A program made the translations under genes and the position numbers. 64,000 nt of DNA from Ectobius pallidus. Its lineage: Eukaryota > Arthropoda > Insecta > Blattodea > Ectobiidae. Positions 36,223 to 48,660 of this stretch are shown here, piece by piece. Under the pieces are notes generated by a model. The model was not told the origin of the DNA. It worked only from the letters and a program-made list of their open reading frames with translations, and did not search any database. The stretch lies in contig CAXKWD010000004.1 in the NCBI GenBank assembly GCA_964059195.1, positions 116,763,938 through 116,827,937 of the forward strand. The letters run 5' to 3'. How positions within the stretch are numbered: the first letter of the stretch is position 1; the number at the start of each line of letters is the position of its first letter.

Positions 36223-36460
36223 AAACTTGGTAGAAAAAGCGGGAATGACTCGAGCCTACTAGATACACTGTTATCTGCGTGAGTTCTCGTACAATACTAA
36301 CTGGCGTGACGCTAAACCACCACATATAACAAAAGAAATTAGCAAGTCATGCATGATCCCACAATGCCTTGAGGCGGGAATAAAAGGACAATCAAAGCGG
36401 GACATTGCAAGCGGATAATTTGAAACATTCTAAAATAGAAACATGTTGCTTGCGCGAACA
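36223..36460 (-). repeat. BEL/Pao 5' LTR, second piece
   Basis: It begins with the duplicated aaac, continues ttggtagaaaaagcgg exactly where the left LTR does at 17202, and ends gcgcgaaca before CGCAT. Together with 23226-23869 it rebuilds one LTR length. Confidence 0.92.
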
Positions 36461-36584
36461 CGCATATTAACGACAATTAAATGCTATAACGTACTACGGT
36501 TACGACATATTATACGACTGTAGTAAAAGTACAACTTAGGTTACAGAACTCAACTAAAAGGAAGCCTGAACAAATCCATGCATC

Positions 36585-37575
36585 TATTATATAAAGTCGA
36601 ATGTGTGTTTGTGGGTATGTATGTATGTATGTATGTTTGTTCCTTATACAAATCTACATTTCTTTACCAATTTACACGGAATTTTGCACACATACCCAGT
36701 TAAGCCCGGAAAGTATAGCGGTCAACATTAAAATTGAAATAAATCAGTCCTTCCCTTGAAAATTATATAATTTCTGAGAATTTTATACTGAAAAAAAAGA
36801 AATGCTGTTTAGTTCACATGGCAACAATGAATTGTTTACTATGATTACATAGGGCCTTGGCAATGCTGGACTTTCACGAATTATGATTCCATCGATGTAA
36901 TACGAGTATATTGGCGAAAATAATTACTGAAAATGAAATCCACGAAAATAAAGCACAGTGTGATGTAGTCACGTAACTTTCTCTACCCTCGACATAAGAA
37001 ATATTTACTCACTTCACATTTTAATGTAGAATAAGAGGGACAACTTAAGTGTGTGAGTATGCTATATCAAAAGTATGTAAATAATCCTTTCCGCTGATAA
37101 GTTATCCATACCTGTAGGCTTTGTATTAGTTGAGAAATAGGGATGTTTATCATAGGCCCTAAGCATGGGATGGAACATTTTGAGTCCTATGCTCGCAGTA
37201 TATTATGTCCCGGGTTCTAGGGGAGGAAAGTATGAAAGTGATACTGCATTTCTCTTTTATTTCAGCTCCGAAACGATTGTATAGTAACATGAGAATGAGA
37301 AATAAAATTTTCCGTCAAGTCAGTACAATCTTATGTAATTTGTGTTTCTTCTTATTTCAACCCCTCCCAAGCATGATGTGTAGAAGCAACGGAATGCAGC
37401 ATTCCACATCCTCTATGAGCCATAAAAAGCTATATCCAGCGTTTTCTGATGGAATAGTTTGAGTGTGATAAATCTTTTTCTTCATTTCAAGTTCTACATA
37501 CATAAAGTCCTTCATAAGTTAATTTCAAATTAAAAAAATACAAAGCCCGGGCGACGCCGGGCCTTTTCAGCTAGT
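36585..37575 (+). mobile_element. Non-autonomous retroelement with (TATG)n head and GC hairpin tail
   Basis: It starts near a gtatgtatgtatgtatg run (about 36615-36640) and ends with gcccgggcgacgccgggc (37545-37562), a perfect 6-bp GC stem, then cttttcagctagt. The same tail occurs in reverse orientation at 52693-52895, which shows it is a mobile family. Exact ends are uncertain and I see no target duplication. The frame at 37205-37462 has no recognised domain. Confidence 0.6.
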
Positions 37576-37589
37576 TAAACTATATAATT

Positions 37590-39115
37590 GTCAATATGAT
37601 TACACCCTTCCTTCTTGGCTGCAGTCGAGTTCAACTTGCTCAACTGCATTTCCAGAGCCTGCGAACGTGGACGCGAAGGATAGGATTTTCTGATATTCCT
37701 TTCAACTTTAACGATGTTATGAATTCTACATAAATTACAGAGAATATGAGATCGCAAAGGAACAACAGACTTTAGGCTCCGTTATCGCTGTTGTGTATTA
37801 AACATAGCAGCGATTCACCAAAGACCAGTTCTCTTTTTCAATTAATTCTTCTTTTAAACACATGAAATACAATACCCAAACTAGCAAAGCTCGTGTTTCG
37901 GTTAGTTCAGTGATAATTTAATAATTAATTATGTAAATGAAAATTTTTGAAATAATTGACAAAATAGTATCTAATTATTAGTTACTTTTTAAGAAGCTAC
38001 TTTGAGATCTGGTCTTTGGTCCTATGGATGTTTTTAATAATTATTTTTGTACTTAACAATAAACATTACGATGGTTCTTACATCGAAACATCAGAACTCA
38101 CAACCCTTTCTTTCTTCCGCCGCCTTTTTCAACAAAATGTTCGTATGTCCTTCTCAGTTGAGATGTGATCATTGTCCTATAAATTTCTTGAAGTACTTTT
38201 TACACTAAATACACAAATCAACATTATAATGCTGCTGTACTCTTAACACAGAAGATTACGCAGTTGCCTCCGGCATTGTATTCGCACTTCTTCCGTCCAT
38301 TGTAGATCCCACATTATTCGTTCGTTACCATCCCCATTATTCGTTTTCAAGTTCCGGATTATTTTTGTGAATTCTGCAGAAATTAGAAGCCCATTGTAGA
38401 TCCCATAGCATTAGATGATCACCATCCCTATTAATATTTGTCCAGTTCCAAATGATTTTTGTGAGTCCTGCAGAAATGAGAAGGTCATTGTAAACCTCTT
38501 ACCTTTTAATTATTATTGATTTTAAAATAACACACACCTTCATCGAGAATAAAGAAAAGTCATGAATTCCATCGATAGTTTACACGAAATTCTGATACTT
38601 TTCAAATTGTGACATTTAATAGTTCAATACTTTCGAGTATATAGGCTGCGGAAATCTTTTGGTATGTAACGATTATTCATGTAGAACTTATATTATGCGG
38701 TACCTTTTCCTTGTGGTATTGTTTAATTCTTGTAACCAGCGTAAATATAATATTCTTCTCTCTGCTTTCAGATAGTTCATTCCATTTTATATCTATAAAT
38801 ACAGTTAATTTTTTATCTTATTTACTTTTATTTTTATTTACAAAGTTTCATTCTGTTTCCATAGAGGCTGCTTTGGAATTATATGGGATTGTTAAACCTT
38901 GTAAATAATATGTCTAGGTTACCAATGCAGAGCTAGCCCGTGAATAAAGTTTGACGGAAATTACTGTCATTCACTTCCTAACTGTATAGAACAAATGATG
39001 TGGAATGTTTTGGTTTTAATCCCGGCACTATTCTTCGATAAGACTGGGGGATCCCGAACACTGCATTTTTTAAAGATCCACCTTTCCTTTTGAAAGCGTC
39101 TTACTTTTATAACGG
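37590..39115. repeat. Tandem-array unit D
   Basis: It holds the core (37603) and the gatctggtctttggtccta block (about 38007). The exon-like block region is doubled here (about 38280-38490), with two copies of an attctgcag/cctgcag-like border. The rest follows unit B rather than A. No intact frame. Confidence 0.65.
37603..37830. repeat. Array core, copy D
   Basis: The invariant block is at 37652-37679. One base differs in each long arm (ctgatattcc and aaaggaacaacag) at non-pairing positions, so the stem is weakened here rather than compensated. Confidence 0.7.
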
Positions 39116-39420
39116 TGATTAATATCTATCTATCTTTACCTTAGTTTCACCTCTCCCTTTTAGGTACATTTTAAACGACCTACGCTGCCCAGTCTTACAG
39201 GGCCGCTAACCGTCGGGAGAGGGATTATCTATAGATCACATACATACTTTTTTACCCGACAAGGGCATGGAAGGGCTCCCCGGATTAGTGATCATCCCAA
39301 TGTAGGGGCCAACTCCAAGACAACACGAACACATAGGACGAGACACGCCATTCACACACACACACACACACTCACTCCGAGCAAGGCGAGGATAGGATGA
39401 AGATGATAATGATTAATATC
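39116..39420 (-). mobile_element. SINE family 1, 5'-truncated, with 11-bp target duplication
   Basis: The body 39127-39409 matches the distal part of 12822-13283 in reverse, including cctctcccttttagg, the bacccgacaagg-like block and the CA run. It is flanked by tgattaatatc at 39116-39126 and 39410-39420. The tRNA-like head is missing. The tail is (GATA)n-like on the minus strand. Confidence 0.85.
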
Positions 39421-39989
39421 CTACAATTAAAAATATTTTTATTCTAACTGAACATTTAGCAAGTACGGTAAACAAATTAAAATGTTATTAATATAAAACT
39501 AGTTTTTAGCATAGAAGCCTTTGATAATTTTTCTATGGCTATTTGTAATTTGAGGAACTAAAAAATTCATGAGAATATTGGTTCTGTGGTTCATGTGGTT
39601 CATGAAAGATTATATATCTAAAAATTCATGTTGATATTTTAAGATCTGTCGGAGAAGACAGTTCAATTTAGACTAAATAATTAATTAAATTTATTTATAT
39701 TTCAAAAATAATTTAAGATGTGAATGAAGCTAATTTTATTTGTTTTAACTTGTTTAAATTGGTTACTAATTTTTTTTAAGAACTCTATAGTTTTAAAGAT
39801 ATGTTTTAAAAAAAAGTGTGAAAAGGTACGCTTTTTACCGCTTCACCCCCACTGAACACCAAAACTCAATGCTATTTTTAGAGAATTTTACTATTCAGTA
39901 CCATGGCATTGGAGGGAAGGAACTGACCTTGATTGAAAGTTTTTTAGTTAATCGCTCATAAAGGGTGTATTACTATGTCAAGGTCAAGA
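39421..39989. other. Array background; no gene
   Basis: Shared blocks with 16080-16140 and 54520-54600 (gaagctaattttatttg) mark it as array. Nothing else is supported. Confidence 0.5.
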
Positions 39990-40487
39990 TGATTTTTGTG
40001 AATTCTGCAGAAATGACAAGTCCATTTTATATATTACATTTCAATATTCCTTCTAAAATAACAATCGGCTACAGTCATCCAGAATAAAGAGAAGATGTCA
40101 ATTCGCTCGAAAGTTTACATGAAGTTTTTTGATTGTGTTATTTAATAAGTTCTTCGGATTATATAGGTTGCATTTAAAACTTTTGTATAATACTAGCCCT
40201 ATGACGTTTGGGTACATGTTATATTATGCGGTACCTTTTCCTAGTGGTATTCTATTAACTTTTTCCTTCTACCGGTCGTGAAGATTCCATCCTCTTCTCT
40301 GCTTTCAGATATTTCAATTCATTTTATACGTATAATATTCTTAATTTATTACAATTGTATTGATTTTTATTCATAATTTTAAAAGTCGCATTCCGTTTCC
40401 ATAGAAGCATTTTTGGAATTATAACTGATTGTTAAACGCTGCAAACAGTATGTTTAGGTTACCAATGCGGCAGTTCCCTTTATATAA

Positions 40488-41240
40488 TACTAGCATGTGC
40501 CCGCGGCTTCGCCCGCGATAATTATTTAAAAAATTAAATGCCTAACCCTAATAGTTAAATCATTATATTTATTAACACCTAAATCACGTGGACTACATAT
40601 CACGATTAGATAGCGTCGCCTGGTAAAGGCGCCCGCGGTTTCCCCCGCGATAATTATTTCAAAAATTAAAAACTAAAAATTAAGAGCATAATAGTTAAAT
40701 CATTATATTTATTAACACATAAATCACGTGAATTACATACCACGATTAGATAGCGTCGCCTGGTAAAAGCGATCTCAGATTCGAGTTCCTTGGCCCAGAA
40801 AATCGCTGTATAGTGAGTTTCGTCCAAATCGAACGATGTTTAACCATATTTAGGTCTATGTTGATTATCCCTCTTCCGTGTAGGTTGAAAATTTCATATG
40901 TCTACGGGCCTTGACATTCTAAACAAATGAATCGACCAGCGTGGGCTTACAACATTCAAGCGATCGCGATGCTTTTATTTCCACGGTATGACAAAAATAG
41001 CGAAAGCTAACTGAAATTGATTTGACATTGAAATGTAGGCCTATTACTGAAATCTGATGCTTCGACAGCGCTAAAATCACGTTTTCTGCCAGTTTTTCAC
41101 TCATAACTCGCGAACGAAAGCTAAAATTACAAATTCGGCTTCGAGGTGCATTCGCTCACCTTTCCGTCCATCTATCTTTAAAATTTCAGATCTCTGCGTT
41201 CAGTAGATTTCGATGGGCATCGTTGACAGACAGACAAACA
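40488..41240 (+). mobile_element. Retroelement with GC-rich head (gcccgcggcttcgcccgcg), copy 1
   Basis: It begins actagcatgtgcccgcgg (about 40488) and ends in a gacagacagacaaaca run near 41240. Its first about 125 bp are repeated immediately downstream (40498 onward and about 40628 onward), including attatatttattaacac and cgtcgcctggtaaa. The GACA-run end followed by an AT-rich tail is typical of short-tailed LINE-derived elements. No coding capacity. Confidence 0.65.
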
Positions 41241-41880
41241 GCATGTGCCCGCGGCTTCCCCCGCGATAATTGTTTCAAAACTTAAGAGCATAGTTAAATC
41301 ATTATAATTATTAACACCTAAATCACGTGGAGTGCATTCCACGATTAGGGAGCGTCCCCTGGTAAAAGCTACCTCAGATTCGAGTTCCTTGGCCCAGAAA
41401 ACCCCTGTATAGTGAGTTTCGTTCAAATCGAACAATGTTTGACCATATTTAGGGTTGATTATCCTTCTTCCGTGTAGGTTGAAAATGTCATATGTCTGTG
41501 GGCCTTGACACTCTAAACAAATGAATCGTCTAGGATGGACTAACAAAATCAAGCGATCGCGTTGCTTTTATTTCCAAGGTATGAGGTATGATGACAAAAA
41601 TAGCCAAAGCCATCTGTAAGTGAGTTGATATTGAAATTTATTACTGAAACTGATGCTTCTAAAACGCAAAAAATGCACGTTTTCTGCGAGTTTTTCACTC
41701 ATAACTCACGAACAAAAGCGAAAATTAAAATTCCGGCTTCGAGGTGCACATTCCGACCCTTTAGTCCGCCTATGTATAAAATTTCAGATCTCTGCGTTCA
41801 GTAGATTTCGCTGGGCATCGCGGACAGACAGACAGACAGACAGACGGAGGAAGGCAGACACTTCCTTTTATTAATATAGA
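41241..41880 (+). mobile_element. Retroelement with GC-rich head, copy 2 in tandem
   Basis: It starts agcatgtgcccgcgg at 41241 directly after copy 1's GACA end and runs to gacagacagacagacgg and ttattaatatag at 41880. It lacks the doubled head of copy 1. A fragment of the same head lies at 52898-52985. Confidence 0.65.
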
Positions 41881-42419
41881 TTTTACTGACAGAAATTACC
41901 GTCAATCTCTCCCTGACTAGTTTGTATAGGTAGGCTGGAATATTTTTAGGTTGATTCCACTATCCTTCGATAAGGTTGAGTGACGCTTGACACAGGAGTT
42001 TGAAAAATTCACCTTTCTTTTTGAAAGTGCCTCCCTTTTATAACACTGATTAATTCCATGAATGCCCTAGAACATTTTATCTTAACAAGTTAGGTTTTGA
42101 CGATACAAAAGTTTGGTTGCTTTTAATGCGAAACTAAGTTTTGTTAAATTTTCTATGGCTATTTTTACTTTTAAAAATAATTTAATTTTTAAATTTATGC
42201 TAGCTTAACTTGTATTATAATGTGTTATTTTGTTTTTTGAAATTTCGTATTAAATTCGGTATCAAGTTAAATCAAATAAGAATGTTCATAAACATGTCTG
42301 TGTGCTTGTGTTAGTCTGCTGGCTAACAGAATAGCTCTAGAAAGAGAATATTTTGCATTAGAGTTAGATATTTTCTGAAAATGTAACAACAAGATTGGTG
42401 CCGATGTTCTTACTTTTTT

Positions 42420-42855
42420 CACGTTGTAACTAATTAGTGGTACTTACGAATATTGTTGCCGTGGATCGTAACTTGACATTCCCACACGCAATCTGGTTGC
42501 TATGAAAACAAAATAAATCTCAGTGCTGTAAAAATTACAAAAAGCACACGTGACGTAAGTAAAACCATCACAATATAAGCCTTTATCGAAGACCGGAACC
42601 AAGGGCCCCCCCCCCCAGTTTGTGGCGACTTTAACAGGACAAATATTCAGTCCCCATAACAACCAACACATACGAATCACTTTCTGAATATAAAATCTAT
42701 CTTCAATAATGTATATACATAATATTTTCAGCTAATATCTCAATTAATATATTTAAATTTCTATAAATAATCATCGTGCAAAAAATAGCATGCAATACTC
42801 GTTCCGTAAGCTCATAACGGATCTCGGAAATTGAAAAAACGAGGCGCTGAAGTAA
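42420..42855 (+). repeat. Dispersed repeat, inverted partner of 54960-55285
   Basis: Two blocks match in reverse complement: actaattagtggtacttacg with ttgccgtggatcgtaa, and aataatcatcgtgcaaaa with atagcatgcaatac and acggatctcgga. The middle differs. A C run at 42608-42617 is the only other oddity. It may be a MITE or SINE-like unit; I see no terminal repeats. Confidence 0.5.
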
Positions 42856-43124
42856 CTGAATTCCCACTCGCAGCGATACGGCACTTAATCAGAATTTCAT
42901 GTGAAATAGGCCTGCACCTAATTGCACTGTCCATTCTTAGGATAGAGAGAAACTATATGAGCGAACATCAGACATTTCTCTTGTGTTTGTAAAGCTGAAG
43001 TTTTGACAATTTCGCAAAAGGTATTCTAATTATGGTGGATATGTATGAGTCTACAGGCCTATCATGGAAATTTTTGTTATAATTGTCCTGCAATTATGAA
43101 ATGTTTCATACATTATTAGCAGGC

Positions 43125-43895
43125 ATTTATATTTGGACTCATTTAAGGGGGAAATACAGCTTTCGGTGAAATTCATAGGTAAGAAATAGGTGATATTCAT
43201 TATTCTTTTTCCTGAGCAATGAATTGCTCTACAATCTTCCAATCTGACAAACTCTTCATTAATTACTTCTAAAATTGTATTCTGTTTTCAAAATTAATGA
43301 AACTATTACAATTATGGGTAATCATCGTTACAAAATGGCTGCCATGTTTCGTGCGCTAAAATGGCGTTTCCATGAAAATTTCAACAAATGGCAATATTTT
43401 TTAGTTATTCTTTTTCGTATCTGTATGCAAACATCATCTACAGTCTTTGGAATATCTACAGTATATGTAATTTTAAAAAGTCAATTTGTTTAAATTTTAT
43501 TTTTCATTAAAGTAGGCGTATATATATTTTAAAAAATAAACTATGAATGTTAAATGAATGACTGTAGACAGTGTTGTTGATGTGATATTAACAAATACAT
43601 AGAAAAATAAAAACTCAGAAATATTGATATTTGTGGAAGTTATGAAGGAAACGGCATTTCAGTGCATGAAATGTGGCTGCAATTTTCAATCGATAATAAT
43701 TACCCGCAACTGTAACAGTTTGATTAATTTTGAAAATAGTATGCAATTGTAGAAGTTGTCAATAAAGTGTATATCAGATTACAAAGTTGTAGAGAAATTC
43801 ATTGCTGACGAATAAAATAATGAATTTCACCTATTTCTCGCCTATGAATTTAACCTAAAGCTGTATTCCTCTCCTTAAATATTATGTAGCCTACA
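43125..43895. repeat. Long degenerate palindrome
   Basis: Left and right halves pair in reverse complement around about 43510. Examples are ttttcaaaattaat at 43285 with attaattttgaaaa at 43723, gaaatagg at 43183 with cctatttc at 43830, and atacagctttcgg with its partner near 43860. Arms are about 380 bp, with roughly 75-80% match by eye. The short frame 43275-43493 lies in one arm and is probably not a gene. Confidence 0.75.
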
Positions 43896-45840
43896 CTTCA
43901 AGCAAAATTGTCAGGCAAATTTTCGGAGGAAACGTTGAAAATAGAATTAGCCTATTGGTATGAAATTGTTACAAAAACTTATCTTGATAACTTTTAGAGA
44001 AGAGATGTAAATATGAAATTTTGTTGGCTAAAGATTTTCCTTTTTTTCAGCATTTCCACCAAACGTAAAGGACTATGATGCACAAATTGTTGATATAGGC
44101 CAATATTATGCTATGTTAGTGCCTTTCTTGTAGCCTGTTGTCAACATAGGACTAATAGCTCTAGGAGAGGCTCGGATTGAGAGTGTTGCAATTATCTGTG
44201 ATTTTTCTTATGAACAAATATTCAATTAAATTAGGAAAAAAATACTTTATATTAGATTTTTATGTCTACCTACTAATTAGATCTGGCAGCCAATTATAAT
44301 CAGTTTAGTTGTGTAAATGACTTTTTCTAGTTTCGAACTCTCAAAAATTTATTTACACAATTTGAGAGCATCCTAGAGACATAAATTGCTTACAATTTCT
44401 TTTAACATTTCCACTTAGAGATTTATGCGGATGAAAACTTGAGCATTAGTGAAAGATTTATACTTCTAGTTACAAAATTACAGCTCTCTCTAACAAAACA
44501 AATTCGTTACTCCTCTTGACTGTTTATTTATCACCATGTATAATTTTTTTTTCTGGAGAATATAAGTAAATTGGAGAGCCAAATGTTTTGAATTTCCACA
44601 TCATGCTTACCTGTGCCCCATCAATCTAGGCATAGGACTTTCACATAAGGAATTTTTAAAAATAAAAATGAAAACACCTGAAAAATGAGGATAAAGTTAT
44701 ATTATGATGGAATAAATATATCTCAATTCTAATACAACTTAGAAAAGGGAAAATATATCGGGAGTCGCAGAAAATGATGCCGATATAAATGCAGCTAACA
44801 CTCTGCAGATTTTTATGTCATAGCTAACAACTGGTTAAAACAAATAATAAAATTTGCATTGTACCCGTCTGGAGATGTTTTCACTTTAAGGTACTAAGTA
44901 GGTAACAAAAAGAGTACCATAAATACACAACTGCTGAAGCATTTCTTGAATTAAAATAATTAATTAACGCTATATTGAGACTAAGTTCAAAACTAAAATA
45001 GCTATTGAAAATTACGGCTTTTTACTAAAGATGTTGGCAGTAAACTGTGGTTTGTAATATTTACACTTTGTGCATAATATTTATTATTATTTATGACCTA
45101 AAGGACGATAAGACCATAATCAAAGGGTAGTCAATATAAATTTCAAACAATTACCGTTACCTCCTGTCATTGTAAATTAAAAGAAAAAACCTTTAATGAA
45201 AGCAAAACTCTTCATGCATAACTGAATGAGAAGAAATGTTCCGTAGTCTAGTAACAAAGATAATACAATGTAATTTCTTAGAAAATTACATATCTAATAC
45301 TGTCATGATAATAATTTCTTGGGACTTAATAAATCCTGCATCAAATCTCGCCCGATTTTTTCTTTGGTGGACTGCGCCTTTTAACTTACACTTATCTGCA
45401 TATCTACGGCAATTCCGTAAGGGACAGATATGACATAACAATACGACTATGATAAAAAATTCAACTTGTGGTACATAACTTACAAAAATGCTCAACAGAT
45501 TCATGCTTTAAACATCGAGTAAGAGAGTGATCTATGCCAGAAATAATGGATTTGAGATATTTTGAAATTTGTGTATTGCTTTCTAATGATAACATTTTCA
45601 ACTTAACATTTAATGTATTCCTTCTTACCTGAATTTACACATTTCAAAATGTTTACAAACATCAACTTCAGACCACAGTGCCAACCTTTTAAGACCTTCT
45701 TAGGCCCTTTTACAACTGTTCGACTGTAGGTGAGATTTTATGCCCCTTTTATATCATTATATACCCAATAATTTTCCTCAATGTCTGTGATTATGTAGGT
45801 GGTTACGTAAAGGTTTTTAGTGTTTCATTAATGTATAAAT
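43896..45840. other. Array background; no gene
   Basis: 44400-44830 parallels 13790-14300 and 59430-59640. 45430-45510 parallels 9730-9820, 36470-36580 and 54840-54930 (acgacat...aaattcaac...ctgaacagatt). No coding region is supported. Confidence 0.5.
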
Positions 45841-45845
45841 CTTAC

Positions 45846-46339
45846 CCTCCAGTTCAGAATCAGATTCATTCCCCTTGGGCACTGGTCTACTTGTCTCCCT
45901 ATATCCTCTGGCTGTAGAAATATATTTCTTGGATATTCCAGATACATCTTTAAATGCCTTACTACATACCCTGATTCGCTGTTTACGGGAATTATTTACA
46001 TTTATGTAAATGAAACTTGTCTTCTATTTGAAGCTGCTTTTTCCCTTTTATTAACTTAAATGCCACTACATTCTTGCCTATTTATCAGCCCAAACAAAAA
46101 AGAATTTTGCGCATTATAAACACCAATTTTTTAAAATTCACTGAAATTTTCTTCTTTCTCAATATTCTTTACCCAATGGTTGTTACACCACTAAACAATA
46201 CCTGCCACAGATCACAGCAGTGACACCCGACATCTTGCTGGTTTGCCGCAATCACATTATTTGCTTTGTGGCTAATGTGCGAGTATTCTAATCCTAAGTT
46301 CCTATACACTCGAGCCTTTTCTTGTCCATTGAGACTCAT
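45846..46339 (-). pseudogene. Putative exon of unknown gene, second copy
   Basis: It starts at an ATG at 46339 (MSLNGQEKARVYRNL), loses frame, and regains an open frame from about 46005 to the donor-like ggagg/gtaag at 45846/45845. That last frame reads SRKQRIRVCSKAFKDVSG, then a short linker, then NESDSELEG. A basic stretch plus RVCxxxF resembles a segment seen in many uncharacterised arthropod transposon-related proteins, though this is weak evidence. The first copy (6236-6494) shares both ends but lacks about 240 bp in the middle. Several stops make a working product unlikely here. Confidence 0.4.
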
Positions 46340-46689
46340 TTTTTAGCCATTTTACGATCTCTCCCAGCTGTTAACAACAAGTTCTCTTTCATCATCCACC
46401 ATGATAGCATCAACTGGCAAGTGTCTACAATCAGACAGACGCACAGACCATAACATCTGTATATCAGGTTACTATTGCTTCCAAGAGGGCATAGCCACTC
46501 TTTCGCAGGAGAAATACAATTCCCTTAATTTAAGAAAATTATCTTTCAAGAAAAGACAAGGAAGGAACCCACACAAACCTTTGATATTATGTTTACAATT
46601 ACGTAAGTGTATGTGCTACACAGAGGTGACAATAACTCAAAGTTGACATTTTTCTTCATAGATCACTCACTGTATGCCACAATTGTAAA

Positions 46690-48660
46690 CAATTTTATTT
46701 CACCCTTCCTTCTTGGCTGCAGTTAATAAGCTTGTTCTACTGCATTTCCAGAGCCTGCGAACGTGGACGCGAAGGACAGGATTTTCTGTTATTCCTTTCA
46801 ATTTTAACATGATTATGAATTCCACATAAATTGCAGTGAATATAAAATCACAAAGGAATAACAGACATTAGGCTCCGTTTTCGCTGTTGTGTATTAAACA
46901 AAGCAGCGATTCACCAAAGATCAGTTCTTTTTAATTAAATCGTGTTTGATACACATGATATACAATATACAAATGAGAAAATTCCGTGGTTTGGGGATGT
47001 TAAGTGATAATTTAATAACCAATTTTATTAAATTAAATGTTCAAATCTTTCCACCAATTTGCCAAAATAGTCCCTAAATATTAGTAAATTTTAAGAATTT
47101 ACTTTCAGATCTGGTCTTTGGTCCTATGGATGTTTTAATTACTTTTATACTTAACAACGAACATACAATAACATGAAGAAATGCCCTTCTTCTTCCGCTG
47201 TCTTCTCCAGCAAACATTTTCCTTCTTAGGCAGGCACCTCTGGCGTTGTGTTCGTACTTCTTCCGTCCAATTGTAAATCCCACTGCATCTGCTGGCCAGC
47301 ATTCCATTAATCGTTGTCAAGGTCCAGATATGAAATCTTTGTGTATCCTGCAGAAAAGAGTAGTCCATTATAAATATCACACTTGCATACAGAATACAGA
47401 GGGGGAGGGAGGTATCAATTCCCTGAAGCATTTACATCAAATGTTGATACCTTTCAGATTGTGATAATTAATTCAATTCTTTAAACACTGCATTTAAAAC
47501 ATTTGCAAATACTAGGCCTGCGATGTTCATACATGTACAGTTTGTTTTTTGCTATACCTTTTTCTCATGATAGTTAAATCTGTGGTGTCCCTTGAAGATC
47601 TAAAACTCCATTTACATCTCAAACCATATAATATTTGTATCTGTATTGTATTTAATACATATTTACACATGTTAATATCTATAATTATTAAAATTTTTGA
47701 AACGTAATTTTTGTTATTTCTATTCCCAAAGACGCATTCTGTTTCCATGGATATTTTTCTGAAGATATAACGGATTGTTTAAGCTCGTGAAACAGTAAGG
47801 TTTGGTTAACTAGCCACCGAATAAAGCTTTGGTCATACAATTTAGCGTCATTCACTCCCTATCTGTTACAATTAGGGAGTGTTTTCTTCTTAATAGTTAC
47901 ATTGTACCCTTGATCCAAAAGAAATATCTTTCTTATTGAAAGTTTCTCATTTGAGCTATTTTCTACGGATTTCTCATATACAAATACTTTCCGGGATAAA
48001 ACTTTTAATAATTTTTCGATGACTATATTGTCTTTTATGTCAAGAATTTCAGGTGGATTAATTTGTAGAGTAATCTGCTATTTTGTCCTTTCAAATTTTG
48101 TATCTTTACTTCTCTAACCGTACCAAAGGTGTTACAGGTGTATGAATATTTGTGTTCTACCCTGAAATTCGATGTCGAGTTTTCATTATAAATATGCATT
48201 TTGAGGTTCCCTGTGTCTATGTATTAAATGTTCAGAAATGCTTGTCTGAGTGTGTGTGTTTGTGTCTGACGGCGTTTCTGTGTCGAGAAGTGAAAATCGT
48301 TCAAAACAACACATAAAAATATTATATTTAGATTAAATATTTTTGGGGGAATGTGACGATGATTGGTGACGAATGTCTCTTACCTTTAGTTCTAATGTAC
48401 ATTACGATTTTTTTTATCTAGATTTTCTCGGAAACGTCTCCAACAATGTTGTGTAAATCTTCTACACGAGGTCTTATTTTTTATTAATAATTTAGATCTA
48501 CAGTATTTTTATCAAAACTTTATTTTTTCTTAGAAGGAAAATTATCAGCCAGTTGTTAACAATGCAAGTTTTGAAGTTAGTATTATACTAGGCCTACGTA
48601 TGACGGTGAGATAACTGATAACACACACCTTGCAATGCGGCCTCTTATTCTATAACTTAT
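46690..48660. repeat. Tandem-array unit E
   Basis: It runs in full parallel with 55290-57215 in the same order: core, gatctggtctttggtccta block (47107), exon-like block with acceptor-like border (47347), TG-rich block (about 48250), and the ccacactgtaaat-like end. The similarity extends beyond 48660. Confidence 0.75.
46701..46927. repeat. Array core, copy E
   Basis: The invariant block is at 46748-46775. The long arms are intact. The second hairpin has one changed base (ttcgctg). Confidence 0.7.

Larger units (their letters stand above)
16549..36465 (-). mobile_element. BEL/Pao LTR retrotransposon containing a nested, rearranged Gypsy element
   Basis: The element proper starts TGTAGGGG at 16554 and ends GCGCGAACA at 36460, between CGCAT copies at 16549-16553 and 36461-36465. 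The related empty site near 54800 (aatcgcactttaacgac) supports this boundary. The element is on the minus strand: left LTR 16554-17432 (its 3' LTR), polyprotein 17695-22914, leader, then a right (5') LTR split into 23226-23869 and 36223-36460 by a Gypsy insertion. The two LTRs differ at only a few positions that I can see, so the insertion is young. Confidence 0.92.
39990..42420. repeat. Partial tandem-array unit D', split by retroelements
   Basis: 39990-40485 continues at 41880-42420. Together they parallel 8610-9740 and 61930-63000, as in the tatcgat-like tatccttcgataagg and gtgcctccctttta stretches. The insertion between the halves is the GC-headed element pair at 40488-41880. Confidence 0.6.
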
